Notes: generated by a model from the sequence alone, not told the origin. Counted from the stretch's first letter, positions 1-6,200 are shown. The stretch is DNA of 6,867 nucleotides from a bacterium (GCA_003230535.1 QIEW01000371.1:1-6867); one strand, 5' to 3'. Numbers and translations are program-made.

Positions 1-225
1 GTTGAAATTCAGAATATTTCTATACATGGTATCCGGTTATATATCACTGGAAAAGAATATTTTATGCCTTATGAAGAATATCCCTGGTTTAGACAGGCAA
101 AGGTAACCGAAATTTACAATTTAGAATTACTTCCCGGAGGACATCTTTATTGGCCGGATTTAGATGTTGATCTTGAGGTAGCCTCTCTTGACCATCCAGA
201 GAAATATCCTTTAATTTATAAGTAA
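1..225 (+). CDS. DUF2442 domain protein, 5' end outside window
   Basis: An open frame runs from the first base to a TAA at 223-225 and gives 74 residues. The first codon is GTT, so the true start lies just upstream. The C-terminal half, with LLPGGHLYWPDLDVDL followed by HPEKYPL, is the conserved part of DUF2442, a family of roughly 75-100 residues; very little is probably missing. DUF2442 genes are often found next to DUF4160 genes in arrangements that resemble toxin-antitoxin pairs, but the molecular function is not established and the upstream neighbour is not visible. No signal peptide or membrane segment is seen. The gene converges on the restriction endonuclease gene with a 48-base gap that shows no obvious terminator. 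Family assignment is fairly secure; any toxin-antitoxin role is inference. Confidence 0.8.
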   Translation, partial: VEIQNISIHGIRLYITGKEYFMPYEEYPWFRQAKVTEIYNLELLPGGHLYWPDLDVDLEVASLDHPEKYPLIYK

Positions 226-273
226 CCGATTGAAGAAAAAATGTTGATTGTTGAGACCTAAACCCTTTTATGA

Positions 274-1056
274 CTATATCTCCGTTACTTCAGTATATAG
301 AGATGGAAAAGTATTTTGTCGTAAGCGAAACTTAGTGCCGTGATTGTGCCCTGTCCGTGCATCAAAATCAACCAGAATATCCCCTTGTTCAATCGTGTAG
401 AGAAACTTCTCAAGCGAGAATCTCCGCAACATCATGATTTTCGAGTACCTGAATTGTTCCCTTCCCGCGACACGTTTGACATCAGCTTGTATATAAAAGC
501 AATTAAGCAGTTTCGTTCCTGCCTTGTGAAAAAGGTCGTCAAACCCCCAATAGGGTTGAGGATTTAACTCATCAAGCCCAATTTTTTCTTCAACGGATTT
601 CAGCCACCCAATATGTCTCGCATCAACTCTGCGTGAGTCAAATGAGATAACAACTTTGCGCAATTTGCGGTCAATTATTACGCCAAAACCTCTATCAGTG
701 CGAGATAAACCATTTATTGTTTGCCGAAAGCTCATCTCGTTTTCAGGATAACGGCCTCCTGCCTGCTGATGCGGCCAACCATATTTTGGAAGAAAAACAG
801 CGGGTACAAACCGAATCGCACGAGGAGATGGTTCCATGTGAAATAAGGTTGTCAAAGAAGACGAAGATGCTCGCTGGCATTTCAATTCCCATTCTGCCGC
901 ATTCGGAATTGGCAAATTATTCTCTTCAATCCCAAGCAAGTCTTCTAAGGTATTACCCACACCTCCGGCATTCCCCTGTCTTGCATTAAGTATCCACCCT
1001 TTGTTGCGGATTTCACAGAGCGCATTTATCAAATCTTCTTTGGTTAGAATATTCAT
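274..1056 (-). CDS. MvaI/BcnI-family type II restriction endonuclease
   Basis: Predicted DNA endonuclease of 260 residues, close to the length of MvaI and BcnI, which cut CCWGG and CCSGG. I recognise the family from recalled MvaI and BcnI sequences. The N-terminus MNILTKEDLINALCEIRNKG lines up residue for residue with the start of BcnI. The nuclease core is LEDLLGIEENNLPIPN then EWELK: E38 matches the MvaI helix glutamate, and E57 and K59 match the ExK pair. N52 replaces the aspartate of MvaI (D50) and BcnI (D55). LTTLFH ends in H73, like BcnI H77. GHNHGTKFRL near the C-terminus matches the MvaI HDHGTAFRI segment. Start choice: ATG at 1056 is preferred because it matches the BcnI start and follows AGGTGAT at good distance. 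ATG at 1062 (overlapping the methyltransferase stop as TGATG) and GTG at 1065 are alternatives. It is second in an operon after its methyltransferase. The family is secure; exact specificity and activity are not. Confidence 0.9.
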   Translation of the reverse strand: MNILTKEDLINALCEIRNKGWILNARQGNAGGVGNTLEDLLGIEENNLPIPNAAEWELKCQRASSSSLTTLFHMEPSPRAIRFVPAVFLPKYGWPHQQAGGRYPENEMSFRQTINGLSRTDRGFGVIIDRKLRKVVISFDSRRVDARHIGWLKSVEEKIGLDELNPQPYWGFDDLFHKAGTKLLNCFYIQADVKRVAGREQFRYSKIMMLRRFSLEKFLYTIEQGDILVDFDARTGHNHGTKFRLRQNTFPSLYTEVTEI

Positions 1057-1060
1057 GGGC

Positions 1061-1067
1061 ATCACCT
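1061..1067 (-). promoter_or_regulatory. Shine-Dalgarno site of the endonuclease gene
   Basis: On the minus strand the bases read AGGTGAT, a 7-base complement to the 3' end of 16S rRNA. They overlap the TGA stop of the methyltransferase gene. The AGG core is 8 bases from the ATG at 1056 but only 3 bases from the ATG at 1062, which favours the 1056 start. Translation of the endonuclease is probably coupled to that of the methyltransferase. Confidence 0.5.
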
Positions 1068-2018
1068 GTTATCAGTTCTTGCCGGTCGCCAGAAATCAAG
1101 AAGATACTCGAAAGTGACGCCCATAGTGATATAGTTGCTAGGCCAACCAAAAATACCTATTTGGTTAACAATGTTCATTCTGTCCCATATTATAACATTA
1201 CGCAATTCGTATCCACGCCTTCTCAGTTCTTCTATTAGAGAAACGTGTATGGTGATTCGTTGGTTTTCCCACCACATATCAGGAACGTTGATTACGCAAT
1301 GGCCTTTAGGGCGAAGTAAAGGCAGGAGTCTTTCATAAATGTCACCCATCGCTCTTGAATAATCTTTCAGATCAAGAGTTCCAAGGTCTCGTTCGTCTTG
1401 TGAATATTGCTCTATTTTACCAAGTTGTTCATTTTTTCTGTTCCGGCGTGATTTATTCTTTCGTTTTCTATTCAGGAGGTTAGCATATGGCGGTGAAGTC
1501 CAAATTAGTGATACGGACTCTTTCTCAATATATAATGGAATATTTATCGCATTGTCCTGTACGGCAATTTGATTTGCATGATTAAACATATTTGTGTTTT
1601 CTGCCAACCTCTTTGCGCAAAGTTGAATATATTCTTTCTGCAAATCAAATCCAGCAGCGTTACGATTCAAGTCGCTGGCAGCAACAAGAGTTGTTCCACT
1701 GCCAACAAAGGGGTCGAGGACAAGTTCTCCTGAATGTGTGAATAGTTCGATTACCTTTTTCGCGAGTGCGATTGGGAAAGTTGCAGGATGAATTTTCTTG
1801 TTGCGCACATCCCGTTTTTCGTAAAAAAATTGCCAGACACCCAATTGGCTTTTGAGCCATTCTTTTGCCGTCATGCAGTTTATATGTGTTGGCTTACAAT
1901 CGCATGTTCGCGTAGGGTTGACCCAAAGTTTTTTCGCATACGGAGAATCTTCTTCAAGAATTATAGTGGGCAATCGCTTTGACACGGTTTCTTCCTCAAC
2001 GGTAATCGAATCTGCCAT
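1062..2018 (-). CDS. SAM-dependent DNA methyltransferase, probably N4-cytosine type (SPPY)
   Basis: A 318-residue protein that should transfer methyl from S-adenosylmethionine to an exocyclic amino group in DNA and so protect sites from the adjacent endonuclease. Visible motifs in order: a motif X-like segment at about 77-94 (HPATFPIALAKKVIELFT), the SAM-binding motif I at 101-110 (LDPFVGSGTT), AAGFDL at 121-126 as motif II, and catalytic motif IV at 174-178 (TSPPY). SPPY favours N4-cytosine, as in methyltransferases that protect CCWGG or CCSGG sites, though N6-adenine cannot be excluded. A very basic stretch at 184-196 probably contacts DNA. C39, C41 and C48 cluster near the N-terminus, meaning unknown. 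YLLDFWRPA near the C-terminus resembles motif VIII. The ATG at 2018 follows a strong SD. It is the first gene of a methyltransferase-then-endonuclease operon, an order that makes protection before cutting easier. No controller (C) protein gene is seen. Recognition sequence is inferred only from the partner. Confidence 0.92.
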   Translation of the reverse strand: MADSITVEEETVSKRLPTIILEEDSPYAKKLWVNPTRTCDCKPTHINCMTAKEWLKSQLGVWQFFYEKRDVRNKKIHPATFPIALAKKVIELFTHSGELVLDPFVGSGTTLVAASDLNRNAAGFDLQKEYIQLCAKRLAENTNMFNHANQIAVQDNAINIPLYIEKESVSLIWTSPPYANLLNRKRKNKSRRNRKNEQLGKIEQYSQDERDLGTLDLKDYSRAMGDIYERLLPLLRPKGHCVINVPDMWWENQRITIHVSLIEELRRRGYELRNVIIWDRMNIVNQIGIFGWPSNYITMGVTFEYLLDFWRPARTDNR

Positions 2019-2022
2019 TTAT

Positions 2023-2029
2023 CCCTCCC
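2023..2029 (-). promoter_or_regulatory. Shine-Dalgarno site of the methyltransferase gene
   Basis: The minus strand reads GGGAGGG, then ATAA, then the ATG at 2018. This strong site supports that start over any internal one. Confidence 0.7.
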
Positions 2030-2138
2030 ATTACTTAGGTAAGCGGGGTTTAGCTCTCAAGATTTGATACTACCTTTCTTCGAATCCTTTTCCTTATCGG
2101 GTGTAGCGTCTTGACCTGAAGCATGACGCCAACTTTTC

Positions 2139-2161
2139 TCCTCAGCCCACATGCACCAATC
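2139..2161. repeat. Direct repeat, copy A (downstream side of the toxin-antitoxin cassette)
   Basis: This 23-bp sequence matches 2875-2897 at 22 of 23 positions; the only difference is G at 2145 against C at 2881. The shared core includes CCCACATGCACCAATC. The two copies are in the same orientation and bracket the AF2212-like/hicBA cassette. Copy A lies 120 bases upstream of the methyltransferase ATG and just beyond the hairpin at 2170-2192. On the minus strand both copies contain a frame reading DWCMW-A/G-EE, but neither frame has a usable start, so these may be remnants of a longer shared element. Confidence 0.75.
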
Positions 2162-2169
2162 AGCATAAG

Positions 2170-2192
2170 GGGATTAGCCTTTAGGCCAACCC
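2170..2192 (-). terminator. Hairpin after hicA, possible terminator or repeat-associated palindrome
   Basis: The minus strand reads GGGTTGGCCT, loop AA, then AGGCTAATCCC. This can form ten pairs (one G-T wobble) with one bulged T. It starts 16 bases after the hicA stop, a typical terminator position. However, only a short, mixed pyrimidine run (CTT) follows, so it is not a classic intrinsic terminator. It abuts the direct repeat copy A and could instead be part of a dispersed palindromic element. The 2041-2208 interval otherwise shows no gene. Confidence 0.4.
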
Positions 2193-2208
2193 GCTATGTC
2201 ATATCATT

Positions 2209-2436
2209 TCAGCCAATTAGTTCCCTAAACTCCTCTATAGTTACATCTGCATCTCGTAATATACTTTTTAGTGTCTTGGGATGGAGGATTTTCCCTGAGT
2301 GATAGGGAACGGTCACCCTTTTCCCTGCTTTGTTTTTGTAAATCTTGTGTTTCCCACTCTGCCGGGCCAGGGAAAAACCAGCTTTTTCTAAAGCTTGTAT
2401 AGCCCTAGCTGCGGTTACCCTGGGAAGTTTCGTCAT
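2209..2436 (-). CDS. hicA: HicA-family mRNA interferase toxin
   Basis: A 75-residue protein of the HicA (YcfA) family, small double-stranded-RNA-binding-like proteins that cleave mRNA and block translation until bound by HicB. The family signature is clear: LPRVTAARAIQALEKAGF at the N-terminus, then QSGKHKIYKN with the expected catalytic histidine at H30, then GKRVTVPYHSGKILHPKTLKSIL. The length is normal and the active-site histidine is present, so it should be functional. The ATG at 2436 overlaps the hicB stop as ATGA, indicating translational coupling. Here the antitoxin gene precedes the toxin gene, the reverse of the E. coli hicAB order but common elsewhere. The protein is expected to be cytoplasmic. 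The assignment is secure. Confidence 0.93.
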   Translation of the reverse strand: MTKLPRVTAARAIQALEKAGFSLARQSGKHKIYKNKAGKRVTVPYHSGKILHPKTLKSILRDADVTIEEFRELIG

Positions 2437-2657
2437 ACCGCCACTTCCAATGAGGTCAGGCTGACTAAATCAGGCTGGGGAATTTCCTCGCCGCACTCTA
2501 TTCTGTCCTCTACATGTAACTGGATGGCGTCTTTAATATTCTCCAGCGCCTCCTCATAGGTATCTCCCTGGCTATAGCATCCCTGAAGCTCAGGACAGAA
2601 GGCATAATAACCGTCCTTGTCCTTCTCAATTATCACCGAAAGCCGATATGTTTCCAT
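2433..2657 (-). CDS. hicB: HicB-family antitoxin, short form
   Basis: A 74-residue antitoxin expected to bind and neutralise the HicA encoded just downstream. The N-terminal partial RNase H-like fold of HicB is recognisable: YRLSVIIEKDKDGYYAFCPE, LQGCYSQGDTYEEALENI, then KDAIQLHVED. No helix-turn-helix or ribbon-helix-helix domain follows residue 70, so this is the short form and may not repress its own promoter by itself. Start choice: the ATG at 2657 is preferred because GGAGGG lies 7 bases upstream and the protein then begins METYRLSV, as the family does. An upstream in-frame ATG at 2693 would add twelve residues that do not look like the family. The gene overlaps the upstream AF2212-like frame by 32 bases and hicA by 4 bases. 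Confidence 0.92.
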   Translation of the reverse strand: METYRLSVIIEKDKDGYYAFCPELQGCYSQGDTYEEALENIKDAIQLHVEDRIECGEEIPQPDLVSLTSLEVAV

Positions 2658-2859
2658 CCTTATTCCCTCCATGGGAGTAAGTTTTTCCCTCATTAATAAT
2701 TCTCTCTAACTCCTCTCCCTCCTCTGGGGTTAGGGTTCCGGCATGTTTTAGCAACCTGTCTTTGGAAGATATAGTAAGCGAGACTCTGGTTCCATCCGGC
2801 AAACTAAGCTCATGATCCAAGACAATGATATTACCCTTTAGAACACCGGTATAATTCAT
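2626..2859 (-). CDS. AF2212-like (DUF104-type) small antitoxin-like protein, atypical C-terminus
   Basis: A 77-residue protein whose N-terminus, MNYTGVLKGNIIVLDHELSL followed by PDGTRVSLTI, resembles the beta-strand region of AF2212-like and related VapB-type antitoxins. The helical segment LLKHAGTLTPEEGEELERII at 36-55 also fits such proteins. Antitoxins of this kind normally precede a PIN-domain VapC toxin; none follows here, and hicB takes that place. After NEG (56-58) the sequence becomes KTYSHGGNKDGNISAFGDN, low in complexity and unlike the family. That tail is encoded exactly where the hicB ribosome site and start are, so it may be a read-through made by a fusion event. The ATG at 2859 follows GGGGGAG at 2867-2873 with 7 bases between. 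It is first in the operon. The gene is likely real; the family call is moderate and a functional role is uncertain. Confidence 0.6.
   Translation of the reverse strand: MNYTGVLKGNIIVLDHELSLPDGTRVSLTISSKDRLLKHAGTLTPEEGEELERIINEGKTYSHGGNKDGNISAFGDN
2665..2670 (-). promoter_or_regulatory. Shine-Dalgarno site of hicB
   Basis: The minus strand reads GGAGGG, 7 bases before the ATG at 2657. It decides the hicB start against the in-frame ATG at 2693. It lies inside the coding frame of the preceding AF2212-like gene. Confidence 0.7.
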
Positions 2860-2874
2860 GGTTCATCTCCCCCT

Positions 2875-2897
2875 TCCTCACCCCACATGCACCAATC
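2875..2897. repeat. Direct repeat, copy B (upstream side of the toxin-antitoxin cassette)
   Basis: This copy matches 2139-2161 with one mismatch. It lies in the leader of the AF2212-like/hicBA operon, directly next to the Shine-Dalgarno site at 2867-2873 and within the predicted transcript. Both copies lie upstream of a minus-strand operon in the same orientation. They could be a shared leader element, a recombination duplication at cassette insertion, or copies of a dispersed repeat. Confidence 0.75.
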
Positions 2898-2924
2898 TAT
2901 CCGCCTTCGCTGCCAATATCATCA

Positions 2925-2954
2925 AAGATAACATTCCCGGCGGCTATTGGTCAA
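2925..2954 (-). promoter_or_regulatory. Candidate sigma-70/sigma-A promoter of the toxin-antitoxin operon
   Basis: On the minus strand, TTGACC (2954-2949, five of six matches to the -35 consensus) is followed by an 18-base spacer and TATCTT (2930-2925, four of six matches to -10). A TG one base before the -10 (2933-2932) makes it an extended -10. Transcription would start near 2918, leaving a leader of about 60 bases that carries repeat copy B before the ATG at 2859. CTATTG occurs twice on the plus strand (2944-2949 and 2955-2960), overlapping and adjoining the -35, and could be a regulator half-site pair. Confidence 0.5.
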
Positions 2955-3206
2955 CTATTGTTTACGGTTGATTTGCAGGGTGGAATAGGGGCGCTCCCGC
3001 TTGTAGAAATTACGACTATTTGGGAAGCTGAAGACATTTTTTATTAAAATCGGCATTCACCCTGATTATTCATAAATCCACGGTAAACATTAATGATGTT
3101 ATTTAAATACAGCTAGTTATAAAATAACGGTCAAAAAACAAAATTTTCGTACAAATCACCGAAAACTCCCGCTATGGAAGCGACCAACTCCGAGCGTGTT
3201 TATGAT

Positions 3207-3221
3207 CCCGAATTATTCGGG
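3207..3221. repeat. Perfect short inverted repeat in the addB leader
   Basis: CCCGAA-TTA-TTCGGG forms a 6-bp stem with a 3-base loop. Two further pairs are possible outside one T-T mismatch (3204-3205 with 3223-3224). It sits about 70 bases before the likely addB start. No T run follows, so it is not a classic terminator; it could be an operator or an RNA stem. It may also be chance. Confidence 0.4.
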
Positions 3222-3278
3222 TTCAACTCTCCTGAGCTTATGTGTTAAACTAAGTGTTAACCTATTGGTATAAGCTAT

Positions 3279-3283
3279 AGGAG
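3279..3283 (+). promoter_or_regulatory. Shine-Dalgarno site supporting a non-AUG start of addB
   Basis: AGGAG lies exactly 6 bases before the CTG at 3290, which is in frame with addB. The in-frame TAG at 3278-3280 overlaps this site, so translation cannot begin further upstream in this frame. By contrast, the first conventional start codon, GTG at 3410, has no comparable site upstream. Confidence 0.55.
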
Positions 3284-3289
3284 AAGCAA

Positions 3290-6200
3290 CTGATACATAA
3301 CTCGGTTACCGTCATTTCCGCTCCTACCCAACAGGGCAGAGAAGCACAGCTTCTGCGTCAGCTCCGGACTCTGGGATTTGAGAGGCGCAGGCCATCCTCC
3401 GGTCTGTTTGTGGTCCCGACCCTGAGGAAGGTCGGGGTGGTATCCGAAAAACTGTACACTTGCCCGGAGCGAACCCCCCCAGGCAGCCGCTGGATACCTA
3501 TTGTATACACCCTCACCCATCTATCCAAGGAGCTATACCTTAAATCAGGCGGCGGAAAACGTCTGATTGACTACAATCTCCAGGAACTAATCCTGCAAAA
3601 ACTCTTTCAGGATTTTCAGGGTGAATACTTCAATCCAGATCAGGCCACCCCGGGACTCATCCGGCAGCTAAGAAAATTCTTAGATCAGGCCCGTATTTAT
3701 CTGGCAGATCAGCCCCTCGAACAAGCCTTAGCAGCTTTCCGCAGCCCAACCCCCCTCCAGCCTAAAGATCGGGATTTAATTCAACTGGCCGCTAAGTATC
3801 GATTTTTCCTAAAGGAAAAGGAGTTAACAGATCTGCCGGGCCTGCTGTCTGAGCTTCCCCGATTTATTCGGGAGAGCCGCTGCCGAAATTTTCTCTCCAA
3901 TTTTAGCGCTCTCATCCTGGACGGCTTTTATTACTTTAATCATCTTGAAAAACAAATAGTAAAGGCTCTCGCAGATATCTTCCCGCAGGTTCTGGTTGCC
4001 ATAGATGCGTCGTCCTCAAAGCTGGCGGAAGAATTTAGAGACTTTTGGCGGGAGATTGGAAAGAACCGTCTCATTAATAACATATGTGTAAATAACTATT
4101 CCCCCCCTGCCTCAAACCCAGGCGCATGTCCGGTCTCGCCAACCCTGCGCATCCGCCGGGCAGCCGACCGGGTAGAGGAGGTCAAGGATATCGCCCGTGA
4201 TATCAGGAAGCTTATGTCACAGAACCCGGTAACCCGGAGCCCTCAGAGCCATGACACTGACAGCAGCCTCTCCCAAATTTACCTGGTTTTCCCGAAGCTC
4301 GAGTTATATGCTCCCTTAATCCAAGAGCTATTCCCGCGCTATGGTATTCCATACGAAATCACCCGAGGTTACCCCCTGCCGGGTTCCCCTCCAGTCCAGG
4401 TATGTCTGAGGATAGTTTCCCTCAGACTAAATCATGGGCGGCTGACCGACTGGCTGGCATTATTTTCATCCCAATACCCCCAATACCACCGCCAACCGAA
4501 TACCGATCAGTGGCGGGAGTTTCTGAAGGTAGCGGAGCTGCCGGAGGAGGAGCGGGAAAAGTTAGGGGAGTTTACGGCCGACCGTTCGGATGAGCTTAAG
4601 CTTGATATGGTTGACATAAGCGCCCTTGCCGGGCGGGCTAACCTAAAAGGCGGAGCAGATTTTGTCCGGGACTGGCTTCAGCCTATCCTCAAGGTGGCGA
4701 GTAACAGTACAAAAGGGCTGCTGGAACCGCCGGAGCGGTTATATATCCAGCTTTATCTTTTCTGGTTACTGCACCGGGAGCTCGAGGAGCGCCTGCCGCA
4801 GGCTCTTACCCCCACAGAGTTCCGGGAAGGACTGCTCTATCTTATATATCGGCTGCGGATACCTCAAAATATTCTCCGGCATATCTCTAAAGCAACAACT
4901 TACGGGGCCAGAGACCGACTTCTTATGCTGCGGCGGGATTATGACGCGCTAAACAAGTTTTGTCAGGGACTGGGAAAACTGGAAGCCGCCCAGGAAGTTT
5001 TAGGACATAAGAAGAGACGTCTCCCGCTGGGAGAACTCTATTCTTTACTTAACTCGGAACTCCAAATGCAGCAGTATCATATGCCAAGTCAAGCCGAGGA
5101 CCGGGTACAAATAGTCCAGAGCCTGGAGCTGCGGGGTTTATCTTTTAATTACTTGTTTTGGGGGGGATTAATAGAAGGAGTTTTTCCACGGCCTCCGGAA
5201 GAGGTTTTCTTATCCACTTATGTAAGCGGACGGCAGGGGCAAGACCTTAATGACCAAAAACCTTGGCTGTTTCACACTTTGAACCGGAAAGACGAGGATG
5301 AGTATCTATTTGCTTATGCTCAGCTTAACACCGCTAAGCACATTACCTTAAGCTACCCGGCCGCCGAAGGCAGCCAACCCAATCTCCCCTCCCCTTACCT
5401 CAAAGAACTGCTCCATCATTCGCAAATACATCCAGAAGAAATAGGAGCATCATTTCCCGGGCAGGAAGTCGGGCCCTATTACACTAAAGAAGAGCTTCTC
5501 TTGGGGCTGGCAGGCGATCTTGAAGGCGGGCCGGAGAAGCAGAAGCAAAAGCTATTATGGGGCCTTAATAGTCACGCCCCTAAACTTTACCGGCGTCTAA
5601 AACACCTGGAGGAGCTTTATCGGAAGCGGCAGTCCGGGGAGACATTTTCGGCCTACGATGGAGTATTGCGACCTGAGAGTATGGTTAGATCGGCTGACAT
5701 ATTGAGACATAAGCTCCATTCCCCCCGTAAATACTCGGTCTCTAAACTAGAGGATTACGCCCGGTGCCCACTGCAATTTTTTTTCCGGCATGTCCTCAGA
5801 CTAGAGCCTGAGAAGGAGCTGGTCGCCGATTATCCGCGCCCGGATTTAGGCTGGTTAATCCATCACATCCTAGAGAAATTCTATCGCCGGCGAATTCAAA
5901 AATACCCCGCGCCTGAGAACCGGAGGATCACACCCCAAAACCTCGATCAGGCCAAGGCGGAAATGTTGGTCTGTTCCCGAAAAGCGCTGGAAAATCTCCA
6001 CTGGCCTTACAAAAACCTGTTCTGGCTCCAAAAACAACAGGAACTCCTCTGGGGGCTTGAGAAAAACCCGCCCGCTACTCAAGCGGGTCTGTTGGCCGGT
6101 CTGCTGGAGTATGAGGCCAAGCTGTCGGATTTTCTAACCCCCGCTTACCTGGAGGTCGAATTTAAAGGCTGGCGGGTGGGTGAAGTAGAACTTTCAGGCC

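Larger units (their letters stand above)
2860..3289. other. Divergent intergenic region, no gene found
   Basis: About 430 bases separate the leftward toxin-antitoxin operon from rightward addB. The left part holds the Shine-Dalgarno site, repeat copy B and the promoter candidate described separately. The middle (about 3030-3170) is strongly AT-rich with runs of T and A and a short palindrome GTTAT-AAA-ATAAC at 3116-3128. The right part contains the hairpin at 3207-3221 and a direct repeat of GTGTTAA at 3242-3248 and 3254-3260, 12 bases apart centre to centre. I see no convincing open frame, tRNA or promoter for addB, though the AT-rich stretch is where one would be expected. Confidence 0.6.

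Noticed and set aside
226-273. Terminator between the converging DUF2442 and endonuclease genes
   Set aside because: No stem of useful length or T run on either strand.
340-567. Plus-strand open frame of 75 codons inside the endonuclease gene
   Set aside because: It lies wholly within a well-supported gene on the other strand and shows no family features.
717-989. Plus-strand open frame of 90 codons
   Set aside because: Antisense to conserved endonuclease sequence, with no recognisable domain.
1788-2067. Plus-strand open frames opposite the methyltransferase start
   Set aside because: They overlap the conserved N-terminus and Shine-Dalgarno site of the methyltransferase and resemble no family.
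2050-2166. A 38-codon minus-strand frame beginning MLIGACGLRRK
   Set aside because: It is short and very basic, has no good ribosome site and overlaps the repeat. Kept only as part of a possible repeat element, not called as a gene.
3275-3520. Minus-strand open frame of 81 codons
   Set aside because: It overlaps the N-terminal coding region of addB, whose translation aligns with B. subtilis AddB; no features of its own.
4402-4952. Two plus-strand alternative-frame open frames inside addB
   Set aside because: Shadow frames of addB with low-complexity translations.
5870-6082. Minus-strand frame of 70 codons inside addB
   Set aside because: Antisense to the nuclease region of addB with no supporting motif.
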